A stretch of 6,773 nucleotides of DNA from Bacteroidota bacterium (GCA_947449515.1 CANFSD010000092.1:1-6773), one strand, 5' to 3'. Positions 1-6,723 are shown, counted from the stretch's first letter. A program made the numbers and translations. The notes: generated by a model from the sequence alone, not told the origin.

Positions 1-92
1 ATGGCATCGTTCCAAACGACACCTATTTCTACATTTTTGTAACCAAGGATAACAATAAGAGCTATTCTGGTTATGTGTATATCACCAAATAA
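1..92 (+). CDS. C-terminal end of a T9SS-targeted protein (gliding-type C-terminal domain), 5' truncated by the window edge
   Basis: The frame starting at base 3 is open from the window edge and stops at TAA 90-92, giving 29 residues. They include NDTYFYIFVT and end in YSGYVYITK. This matches what I know of the end of the type B gliding-motility/T9SS C-terminal domain (CHU_C/TIGR04131 type), which closes with a 'GTYFYV...G.V.L.R'-like beta-hairpin. In that family the domain directs a large secreted protein through the type IX secretion system to the cell surface or medium. The gene immediately downstream is a PorP/SprF-family protein, the usual genetic partner of such cargo, which supports the call. 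The body of the protein lies outside the window, so its function is unknown. The fragment is too short for a firm family assignment on its own. Confidence 0.72.
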   Translation, partial: GIVPNDTYFYIFVTKDNNKSYSGYVYITK

Positions 93-111
93 TATTGTAA
101 AGTAAAAGAAC

Positions 112-1050
112 ATGAAATTAAATAAATTTTATACGCTTCTAATTGTAGCATTGCTTGCAAGTCAAACAAAGGCTCAATTAACTTTTGGAAACGAACAATT
201 TCTATTTAACCCTGTGATGGTAAATCCATCAGTTGCTGGTATGCATAACAACCAAGTTCGTTTGGGTTATGATGCCAGATGGTTAGGAATCAATGGCGCG
301 CCACAAACTGGTTATATCAATTATGATAGAATGTTTAATGGCAATACAGGTTATAATGTTTCTATCATTAGCGATAGGATCGGTCCAATTAGTAGTATTA
401 CATTGGCCAATTCATTTTCGTTTATGATTAACACTTCTGCAGAAACTAAATTATCATTTGGGTTAAGACATCACTTAACACAAAGCACCTTAAATTTAAA
501 TACAGCAAACCTCATTGATTTATCAGATCCATTATTAGTAGCAGATCAAACTGGGGTGCCAGTAAATAATTTTGATGCCTCTATTGCCTGGATGAATCCA
601 AGTAAATTTATGATTGGTTTCAGTTATAGAAATTTAATTCCACAACCACGTTTCCGTTTTACCAATACCTTGGTTGATCCAATCCTTAGCCTACAGGGAT
701 GGTATAACCACAACTTTGGAGAAATGTCCTTAGAAGGTTTTGCTATGGTAACTACCTCTATTAACACACCTATGAATACCAATTTGGGTATTATGGGGTC
801 GTACCAACATAAAATTGGAGCAGGCTTTAATTTTTCACCAAACAACCAGGTGGGAGTATTTACCTATATTAAAGCAACCAATAAATTAAACATCTTCTAT
901 AATTATAATTTGCCAATATCAGACATTGCAAAGGCAAGTAAACAGTCGCATGGCATTGGTATTTCAATTAGAATGGGTAATGAAACATCTTCATCGGATG
1001 CTTTTTTCCTACAACCAACCAATGAAAGTGCTAAGACTAGAATGTTCTAA
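112..1050 (+). CDS. PorP/SprF family type IX secretion system outer-membrane protein
   Basis: This 312-residue protein has a Sec signal peptide at 1-21 (basic MKLNK, hydrophobic core, cleavage likely after TKA before Gln22). Residues 29-66 carry the family hallmark: an aromatic/Asn-Pro stretch (FLFNPVMVNPSVAG), then RWLGINGAPQT. The segment ISDRIGPISS (86-95) and the late SHGIGISIRMG (279-289) are also typical. The remainder is alternating beta-strands ending in aromatic residues, as expected for an outer-membrane beta-barrel of about 300-340 residues. Members cooperate with T9SS cargo bearing type B C-terminal domains; SprF is needed for secretion of the adhesin SprB in Flavobacterium. The start lies 19 bases after the preceding stop with no separate promoter evident, so co-transcription with that cargo gene is likely. 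The start context is A-rich without a Shine-Dalgarno, normal for Bacteroidota. Family confidence is high; the specific partner is inferred from adjacency. Confidence 0.93.
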   Translation: MKLNKFYTLLIVALLASQTKAQLTFGNEQFLFNPVMVNPSVAGMHNNQVRLGYDARWLGINGAPQTGYINYDRMFNGNTGYNVSIISDRIGPISSITLANSFSFMINTSAETKLSFGLRHHLTQSTLNLNTANLIDLSDPLLVADQTGVPVNNFDASIAWMNPSKFMIGFSYRNLIPQPRFRFTNTLVDPILSLQGWYNHNFGEMSLEGFAMVTTSINTPMNTNLGIMGSYQHKIGAGFNFSPNNQVGVFTYIKATNKLNIFYNYNLPISDIAKASKQSHGIGISIRMGNETSSSDAFFLQPTNESAKTRMF

Positions 1051-1064
1051 TTCAGCTAACAAAT

Positions 1065-1103
1065 AAAAAAAAACACGATTGAAATTCAATCGTGTTTTTT
1101 TTT
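1065..1103. terminator. Bidirectional intrinsic terminator between convergent genes
   Basis: Nine A residues (1065-1073) and CACGATTG (1074-1081) pair exactly with CAATCGTG (1087-1094) and nine T residues (1095-1103). With A1082-T1086 the stem is 18 uninterrupted base pairs with a 3-base loop. The T run serves the PorP/SprF transcript (stop at 1050), and the A run reads as a U-tract for the aminotransferase transcript. The hairpin begins two bases past the aminotransferase stop codon. Confidence 0.93.
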
Positions 1104-1104
1104 G

Positions 1105-2364
1105 CTACTTTAATTGGGAAAGCGCATGTTTTAATTTTGCCAATAGCTCAGGTATATCGTCTTCGTTTAAGGTACCAATAGAAATTCTATACCAGTCTGT
1201 TCCTTGAGCACAACCAAAAGCTGTAAATGGAACGATTGCTAATTGCGCTTCTTCCAATAGAAACTGTGTAATATCCGCTGTGGTTTCAATTCGTTTTCCT
1301 GATTTATTTATTTTACCTAAAATAGAAATTTGAACAGAAAGATAGATTGCGCCTTCTGGTTTAATAATTTGAACAGGGTATCCTTCTAAACGAAGTGCCT
1401 CAAATCCATTAAATAATTTATCGAAACGACTATTAATTTTAGCTTTTAACTCTTTGATATAGGCATTCACGCCTGCTTCATCCTTTAGTAAATTAGCAGT
1501 GGCTACTTGTTCCGCTTTAGGGGCCCAAGCGCCAATATGACCAATGATACTTTTCATTTTACTGATAACTTCAGCAGGTCCCATACCCCAACCAACACGA
1601 ACGCCTGTGGCAGCAAAAGATTTTGAAATACCATCTACAAATAAGGTGTAAGGCTTCATAGCTGGACGAAGACTAATTGGATTGAAATGCGATACGCCAT
1701 CGGCCATTAACATCCAATACATTTGATCGAATAATACATAAAGCGGTTTACTATTTCCTGCACGACGTTTGTTTTCCTCGATTACAAGGTCGCAAATTTT
1801 TTCGAGCTCAGCCCTTCTAATTGTAGTACCTGTTGGATTTAATGGCGAACACAAGGCCAATAATACCACGTCTTTCAAATGAGGTGCTAAACTATCGGCG
1901 TGAGGCATAAATCCATCATCTGGCGTGGTCTCAACCTCTATTCTTTGAGCATCGGTAAGGTGGCAATAATGGTTATTGTTCCAAGAAGGAATTGGATAAA
2001 GCACTTTGTCATTTGGGTCTACAATGGCGTTGTAAATTGCATGTATTATTGGTCTTCCCCCACTTGCTATCATTACCTCATCATCGCTAAATTCAATACC
2101 TTCATTTTTTACTAAAAATTGTTGCACTGCTTTTTTCAATTCAGGAATTCCATCTGCAGGTGGGTAATTAGTCTGGTTATCTAGGTAGGCCGAAACTATA
2201 TGGTCTTTTAATAAACCAGGGATTGGAAATAATTGCGGGTTAAAATCTCCTATTGTTAAATTATAAATTGATTGCCCATCTCGTATTTTCTGGTTGATTT
2301 CATTGCCGAGTTTTATAATTTCTGATCCAATTAAGGTATCGGCTTTTAAGGAAACATTGCGCAT
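1105..2364 (-). CDS. Pyridoxal-phosphate-dependent aminotransferase, class I/II (aspartate aminotransferase fold)
   Basis: This 419-residue cytosolic enzyme has the full set of fold-type I aminotransferase landmarks. They are TNYPPADG (65-72, Tyr67 for the neighbouring subunit's PLP phosphate), a cofactor-phosphate loop SGGRP (101-105), Trp128 stacking on the PLP ring, CSPLNPTGT (172-180, Asn176), and Asp213 contacting the pyridine nitrogen with Tyr216 nearby. The catalytic Lys248 lies in GISKSFAATG, Arg256 in GVRVGW, and the substrate alpha-carboxylate Arg393 in YRISIG. These roles are assigned by family analogy, not by structure. The length is normal and nothing is missing. The amino donor and acceptor cannot be fixed; aspartate or aromatic/branched amino acids with 2-oxoglutarate are the usual options. 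No biosynthetic gene sits beside it. The ATG start is the first in-frame one, about 19 bases past a probable transcription start; an out-of-frame ATG lies 8 bases upstream. Confidence 0.95.
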   Translation of the reverse strand: MRNVSLKADTLIGSEIIKLGNEINQKIRDGQSIYNLTIGDFNPQLFPIPGLLKDHIVSAYLDNQTNYPPADGIPELKKAVQQFLVKNEGIEFSDDEVMIASGGRPIIHAIYNAIVDPNDKVLYPIPSWNNNHYCHLTDAQRIEVETTPDDGFMPHADSLAPHLKDVVLLALCSPLNPTGTTIRRAELEKICDLVIEENKRRAGNSKPLYVLFDQMYWMLMADGVSHFNPISLRPAMKPYTLFVDGISKSFAATGVRVGWGMGPAEVISKMKSIIGHIGAWAPKAEQVATANLLKDEAGVNAYIKELKAKINSRFDKLFNGFEALRLEGYPVQIIKPEGAIYLSVQISILGKINKSGKRIETTADITQFLLEEAQLAIVPFTAFGCAQGTDWYRISIGTLNEDDIPELLAKLKHALSQLK

Positions 2365-2386
2365 AGTTTCATGATTTATTTGAACT

Positions 2387-2394
2387 CAAACTTA
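2387..2394 (-). promoter_or_regulatory. Probable -7 promoter element of the aminotransferase gene
   Basis: On the minus strand the bases read TAAGTTTG, an exact match to the Bacteroidota -7 consensus TAnnTTTG. A TTG lies upstream (plus-strand CAA at 2410-2412) with a spacer of 15 bases, shorter than usual, so the -33 element is doubtful. Transcription would start near 2382, leaving a leader of about 19 bases before the ATG at 2364. Confidence 0.55.
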
Positions 2395-2519
2395 GCTAAT
2401 TTTAGGAAGCAAAAAAGAGCCATTAGCGGCATTTTGAAGTGAATTTTATCATATTTTACTTGTCGGAAAAGCTTAATAAATACTTGAAAATGATGCCTAA
2501 AACTTCCAAAACGATTCCT

Positions 2520-2527
2520 TATCTTTG
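2520..2527 (+). promoter_or_regulatory. Probable -7 promoter element of the ABC-F gene
   Basis: TATCTTTG matches the Bacteroidota consensus TAnnTTTG exactly. It ends 11 bases before the ATG at 2539, so the transcript leader would be only about 6-8 bases. I see no well-spaced TTG -33 element: the nearest clear one, at 2484-2486, is about 33 bases upstream, which is too far. Confidence 0.6.
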
Positions 2528-2538
2528 CCACCCATTTT

Positions 2539-4470
2539 ATGATAGCTTTAACGAATATAGGATTTGAATTTGGAGGAAGATTCCTCTATAGGAATGCCAA
2601 TTGGCATATTAAACCTAACGAACGTATTGGACTAATTGGATTAAACGGAACAGGAAAATCAACCTTGTTGCGTATTATTACCAATGAATATACCCTAACC
2701 GAGGGTACCATGTCTAAACCACGAGATTTGTCGATTGGATTTTTAAACCAGGACCAATTGAGTTTTGACAGTGAAGACAGTATTTTAGAAGTTGCCTTAA
2801 CCGCCTTTGAAAGACAGCTTCAAATTGAAAAGGAAATTAACGAAATAATTGAGTTACTTGAAACAGACCACAGCGAGGGAACTATTCAAAAACTAAGTGA
2901 CAAACAAGAAGAATTTGAGCGCTTAGACGGTTATAACATTCACCATAAAACAGAAAAAATATTAGAAGGTTTAGGTTTTACCACAGAACAGTTAACCAAG
3001 CCCTTTAATAAATTTTCTGGAGGTTGGCGCATGCGTGTTTTGTTGGCAAAAATGCTTTTACAAGAACCAAACTTATTAATGCTCGATGAACCTACGAATC
3101 ACTTGGATTTACCAAGTATTGAGTGGCTAGAAGAATATTTGCGTTCGTACAAAGGAACTGTAATTGTGGTGAGCCATGATAGGTTTTTCTTAGATAAAAT
3201 GGTGAGCAAGATTGTTGAAGTTAGCATGCAAAAAATCTTTGAATATCCGGGTAATTATAGTTTTTACCTAGAATCAAAAGAAGAGCGCATGGATTTACAA
3301 CAACGTTCATACGACAACCAGCAACAGTTTATCAAAGAACAGGAGAAATTAATTAATAGGTTCAAGGCAAAAGCCAGTAAAGCATCCATGGCTCAGAGTC
3401 GTGTTAAAATGTTGGATAGAATTGAACGCATTGAAGCGCCAGACGACGATAACAGAGAGATCAATATTCAATTCCGAGTGGGTGTGCAACCAGGAAGAAA
3501 CTTGGCTGAATTTCATAATGTAAGTAAAAACTATCCTGGGGTTAGAATTATTAACCATACTGATGCACGCATAGAAAAAGGCGATAAAATTGCACTCATA
3601 GGAGCTAATGGTAAAGGTAAATCTACTGTGCTGCGCCTCTTGGCTCAAACCGACACCTACGAAGGTGAAATTATTCTAGGACATAATGTTCGTAAGGCAT
3701 TTTATGCCCAGCACCAATTGGAGTCGCTGAATATGTCGTATGAGATTTTAGAAGAGCTATCCAATTTTGCAACGGATCGAACCGAAATGGAATTAAGAAC
3801 CGTTTTGGGCTGTTTCTTATTTGCCGGCGATGAAGTTTTTAAGAAAATTAAAGTATTGAGTGGAGGTGAAAAAGCACGTGTGGCTTTGGCTAAGACACTC
3901 TTAACAGAAGCTAATTTTTTAATTTTAGATGAGCCTACCAATCACTTGGATATGCGCAGTATCAATATCTTGATACAATCCCTGCAGAAGTATGAAGGTT
4001 CGTTTATTGTAGTAAGTCACGATAGATATTTTGTAACCGAAATAGCCAATAAAATATGGTGGATTGAGGATGAGCAAATTAAAGAATATCCTGGAACCTT
4101 TAACGAGTGGGAGTTTTGGAAAGCCAAAAGGGATGAGCAAATTAAATTGCAACAGGTTGGCAAACCAGAGATAAAAAAACCAAAACAGGTTGAGCCTATT
4201 GCCGAACCAACGCCTACTAAAAACCCTAAAGTTAGCAACAATTATATTCAAGGTTTGCGTAAGCAATTTGATGAATACGAAACAAAAGTAAAGCAAACCA
4301 AAGCCAAATTGGCCGAATTGGAAATTGGCTTTACCCTTCCTGAAAACACCAATGATGCTAAGAAAATTGCCGAATTGACCAGTTTTTATGAGGCAGAGAA
4401 AAAAGCTTTAGTTCACCTCGAAAAAGAAATGGAAGGTGTAATGGAAGAGTTAATAGAATTGGAAGGTTAA
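2539..4470 (+). CDS. ABC-F family ATPase (YheS-like ribosome-associated translation factor)
   Basis: This 643-residue soluble protein has two ABC domains and no membrane segments. Domain 1 has Walker A GLNGTGKST (34-42), signature FSGGWRMR (159-166), Walker B with LDEPTNHLD (182-190) and SHDR (212-215). Domain 2 has Walker A GANGKGKST (355-363), signature LSGGEKAR (440-447), Walker B LDEPTNHLD (463-471) and SHDR (493-496). Both catalytic glutamates (184, 465) are present, so both sites should be active. Between the domains lies the charged helical linker (about 245-300, including RFKAKASKASMAQSRVKML) that in ABC-F proteins reaches the ribosomal P-site tRNA. A Lys/Pro-rich hinge (541-566) leads to a C-terminal coiled coil (about 567-643). 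Linker wording, FYAQHQLE (388-395) and length recall E. coli YheS (637 residues) more than EttA. ABC-F proteins bind the ribosomal E site and relieve stalled translation; some give antibiotic resistance, but nothing here indicates that. The gene stands alone. Confidence 0.95.
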   Translation: MIALTNIGFEFGGRFLYRNANWHIKPNERIGLIGLNGTGKSTLLRIITNEYTLTEGTMSKPRDLSIGFLNQDQLSFDSEDSILEVALTAFERQLQIEKEINEIIELLETDHSEGTIQKLSDKQEEFERLDGYNIHHKTEKILEGLGFTTEQLTKPFNKFSGGWRMRVLLAKMLLQEPNLLMLDEPTNHLDLPSIEWLEEYLRSYKGTVIVVSHDRFFLDKMVSKIVEVSMQKIFEYPGNYSFYLESKEERMDLQQRSYDNQQQFIKEQEKLINRFKAKASKASMAQSRVKMLDRIERIEAPDDDNREINIQFRVGVQPGRNLAEFHNVSKNYPGVRIINHTDARIEKGDKIALIGANGKGKSTVLRLLAQTDTYEGEIILGHNVRKAFYAQHQLESLNMSYEILEELSNFATDRTEMELRTVLGCFLFAGDEVFKKIKVLSGGEKARVALAKTLLTEANFLILDEPTNHLDMRSINILIQSLQKYEGSFIVVSHDRYFVTEIANKIWWIEDEQIKEYPGTFNEWEFWKAKRDEQIKLQQVGKPEIKKPKQVEPIAEPTPTKNPKVSNNYIQGLRKQFDEYETKVKQTKAKLAELEIGFTLPENTNDAKKIAELTSFYEAEKKALVHLEKEMEGVMEELIELEG

Positions 4471-4512
4471 TATTTGGACCATATTTAATTTATTAAAATT
4501 TGGTTCGACCCT

Positions 4513-4558
4513 AAATTAAATAACCCGGCATACTTGGTATGACCGGGTTATTTAATTT
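4513..4558. terminator. Bidirectional intrinsic terminator between convergent genes
   Basis: Sixteen bases at 4513-4528 (ending ATAACCCGG) are perfectly complementary to 4543-4558 (starting CCGGGTTAT). Inside, CATAC (4529-4533) pairs with GTATG (4537-4541) around a TTG loop, leaving A4542 as a single bulge: 21 base pairs in all. The outer stem is AT-rich with a T run on each strand. It lies 42 bases past the ABC-F stop and 22 bases past the lipoprotein stop, and so can serve both transcripts. Confidence 0.9.
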
Positions 4559-4580
4559 TAGCAAAACTATTAATTTCTAT

Positions 4581-6677
4581 TTAGTAAATAAATGCATTGT
4601 TTCTGTAGGCATTTCCATTGGTATACCAATCTTTATAAAGATTACCACCACTGCTTACCCATGTTGCAAATTTCAAATACGCAATATTGATATCTGCATT
4701 TTCAATTGGATAATTAAAAGTAGCAGGAATATTAATTGCCCATGGATACCTGCCATCTTTTGAAATATAGGTATCATTTGACCCAATATTACTTGCATCA
4801 TCGCCTGTTCCAAATAAAGATTTATCTGCTAAATCTGTTGGCAATTTTCCAGGTAAGTGTACTTCATATCCACGACCATAACCCTCGGTGCCATTCCAAA
4901 TAAATGGATTAAATGAACTCAAACCAAAACTCTCAAGACTTGGCGCCCCTGTTACATTGAATGAAACATTGTAGCTTACAAAAGGCACTGCTGCTTGGCT
5001 TGGAAAAGTATTCCATGACGACAATTCATTGTGCATATTGGTAAACAAAATCAATACTGCTTTGCTTTGACCTTGCTCTAAGGTAGCACCTGATAAGCCG
5101 CTTACTTGGTTTCTATTAATTGGGAATTGAACACCAAAACCATTTTCAAAATGACCACCAGTGGCGCGTAATTGATAGGTAGCTTCTACTTTAACCACTT
5201 TATTGGCAGCATTAGTGATCACATTATAGGTATAACTCACCACCACATCATTTAAATCATAATCACCTTTGTAAGGAAATAAATCTTCGAAAGCAACTGT
5301 TGAAGTGCCGCAAATATTTTTATGTGCTTTATCGCAATCATCAGGGTATTCATCATTTTCGTTGCAAACACCATCCTTGTCATCATCTAAAATTGGGGCT
5401 GCGCCATTTCCGTCAGGATTGCATTCGGAGCTTGGTATATAAACCGAGCAACCCGCAGAAGCACCTGAAATTAATAAACCATTAGGCAATGAAATATTGG
5501 TGCAAATTTGAACCAAGCCACTGATACGTGCAGCAGCGTTAATAGAACCACCATTGCTGATTTTAATTAAGCTATTTGCCGAACCCGAACCACTTGTTCC
5601 AATAATTTTACCACTCTGTAAATCGATTGATTTTGTTTTAAACATGGCACCTGATCCCATAGTCATAGCGGCACCATCATTGATGTTTGAATTATCGTCA
5701 ACCCTTAAATAACCATTATTTAAAAATACAGGGTAGTTAACATTTACACCACTTATTTCAAATTCTTTCTTAACCCAAAAAAAACAATTATTGGTGGTTG
5801 AACCTTTGTCTGTCTTATGGTTATTATTTACAGTAAAAGAAGCATTATTAACCAAACTTGCACCTTGATTGGTGGTTACATCATTAAAAACAGTAAGATC
5901 ACCATGGTTGGTAAATGTGCCTGAATTAATTTCTAAATCTTGGTGAAAACGCACTGTTCCATAATTTGAAACGGTTCCATTACTTGTGAATTTTTGTGTA
6001 ATATTTACATTGGCATTATTGGTTAAAATAAGGGTTGCACCACTTGCCAATGTTATATTAGCTAAGTTTCCGTTTCCACAGATTCTAACCGTAGCTCCAT
6101 TTGCAATAACTATACTTCCGTTGATATTTGTATTTGAAATACAAACTGTGCCAGCACTAGCGGTATATGTTGTGCCACCTGTTAAACTATAATTGCTTGT
6201 GCATCCAGTTGAGCAATCTGGGCCCGCTTCTTTATTTAATTTCGGATTTGCTAGAATGCTCATATTGGCAACAAGCGCGTTGTTTTCAATTGAAACCTTT
6301 TCCATTAATTTGGATTGGTTCGGAGCAATTTTTACTAAAAAAAGTGTTCTAACAGAATTTGTAATTGAAACATTCGCTTTAAAATCATTACCCAAGGAAA
6401 TTGAACCTTCAACCAATTTAACACCTCCTTGGTTTGGATCTGCGCTGTAAACAATTAATTTATGAAGGCTGGTGCCGAAGCGGCTATCTGTTGTGCTAAT
6501 TTTTAAATTTACATTCCTTGAAGTTTCCCAATTAAAGCCCATAGGTACTTTTATTTGAGTCATTTTTTGAGCACTTACTTCAACAGAGGGATTCTCCTGC
6601 AATTGACTTACAGCAGCTTTCTTGCATGAAGGAAGTAAGAATAAGGAAGTTAGGCTTAAGAAAAATATTTTTTTCAT
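4581..6677 (-). CDS. LruC-domain (DUF4842-type) lipoprotein with beta-solenoid-like repeats
   Basis: This is a 698-residue envelope protein of unknown function. The start is the first ATG of the frame; the frame stays open to a TTG at 6740, but only the ATG puts a signal sequence (MKKIFFLSLTSLFLLPSC) at the N-terminus. Cys18 in LPSC is the probable lipidated residue. Residues 44-139 look like a beta-sandwich with the NWETSRNVNLKI signature seen before such domains in Bacteroidota. About 180-400 is a Gly/Asn/Thr-rich region of roughly 20-residue repeats, likely a beta-solenoid. A calcium-loop-like DDDKDGVCNEND (431-442) follows. Then comes the LruC/DUF4842 module, recognised by AFEDLFPYKGDYDLNDVVV (462-480) and the C-terminal YRNNAFIY. 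The name comes from Leptospira LruC, an envelope lipoprotein; the Bacteroidota role is unknown. Eleven cysteines follow Cys18, none in the LruC module. I see no gliding-type or type A T9SS sorting tail. It forms a single-gene unit. Confidence 0.88.
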   Translation of the reverse strand: MKKIFFLSLTSLFLLPSCKKAAVSQLQENPSVEVSAQKMTQIKVPMGFNWETSRNVNLKISTTDSRFGTSLHKLIVYSADPNQGGVKLVEGSISLGNDFKANVSITNSVRTLFLVKIAPNQSKLMEKVSIENNALVANMSILANPKLNKEAGPDCSTGCTSNYSLTGGTTYTASAGTVCISNTNINGSIVIANGATVRICGNGNLANITLASGATLILTNNANVNITQKFTSNGTVSNYGTVRFHQDLEINSGTFTNHGDLTVFNDVTTNQGASLVNNASFTVNNNHKTDKGSTTNNCFFWVKKEFEISGVNVNYPVFLNNGYLRVDDNSNINDGAAMTMGSGAMFKTKSIDLQSGKIIGTSGSGSANSLIKISNGGSINAAARISGLVQICTNISLPNGLLISGASAGCSVYIPSSECNPDGNGAAPILDDDKDGVCNENDEYPDDCDKAHKNICGTSTVAFEDLFPYKGDYDLNDVVVSYTYNVITNAANKVVKVEATYQLRATGGHFENGFGVQFPINRNQVSGLSGATLEQGQSKAVLILFTNMHNELSSWNTFPSQAAVPFVSYNVSFNVTGAPSLESFGLSSFNPFIWNGTEGYGRGYEVHLPGKLPTDLADKSLFGTGDDASNIGSNDTYISKDGRYPWAINIPATFNYPIENADINIAYLKFATWVSSGGNLYKDWYTNGNAYRNNAFIY
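5646..5960 (-). repeat. Imperfect ~20-residue protein repeats inside the LruC lipoprotein
   Basis: Residues 240-344 divide into successive units of about 19-24 residues: GTVRF...TNHG (240-259), DLTVF...VNNA (260-279), SFTVN...TNNC (280-298), FFWVK...LNNG (299-322) and YLRVD...GSGA (323-344). Each opens with alternating hydrophobic residues, and the first four close with Asn-X-(Gly/Ala/Cys). Looser copies probably extend on both sides (about 190-400). This periodicity and the aligned Asn positions suggest stacked coils of a beta-solenoid with an Asn ladder. It is a protein-level repeat; the DNA itself is not visibly duplicated. Confidence 0.65.
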
Positions 6678-6714
6678 AACTGGGATTAAAGCATGGCAGT
6701 ATCCATTTTTAATC

Positions 6715-6723
6715 CAAAACCTA
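6715..6723 (-). promoter_or_regulatory. Tentative -7-like element upstream of the LruC lipoprotein gene
   Basis: The minus strand reads TAGGTTTTG, one base longer than the consensus TAnnTTTG. A TTG 14 bases upstream (plus CAA at 6738-6740) could be a -33 element, with short spacing. If real, transcription would begin near 6710, after the TTG codon at 6740, which agrees with the ATG start at 6677. The rest of 6678-6773 shows nothing else I can support. Confidence 0.3.

Noticed and set aside
3349..3648. Minus-strand open frame of 99 codons antisense to the ABC-F linker and second Walker A
   Set aside because: Composition is atypical of a real protein and it is a shadow of the conserved plus-strand gene.
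3925..4296. Open reading frame of 123 codons on the minus strand inside the ABC-F gene
   Set aside because: It is fully antisense to a well-conserved ABC-F coding region, has no recognisable motif, and overlaps the Walker B/SHDR region that fixes the plus-strand frame.
2539..4470. ABC-F gene as an antibiotic-resistance determinant or as half of an ABC transporter
   Set aside because: No permease gene or membrane segment is present, the linker is of the housekeeping length and type, and no resistance or mobile genes surround it.
5986..6450. Several short plus-strand open frames opposite the LruC lipoprotein
   Set aside because: They arise from the Asn/Thr/Gly-rich codon pattern of the minus-strand repeat region, have no promoter, and mutually overlap.
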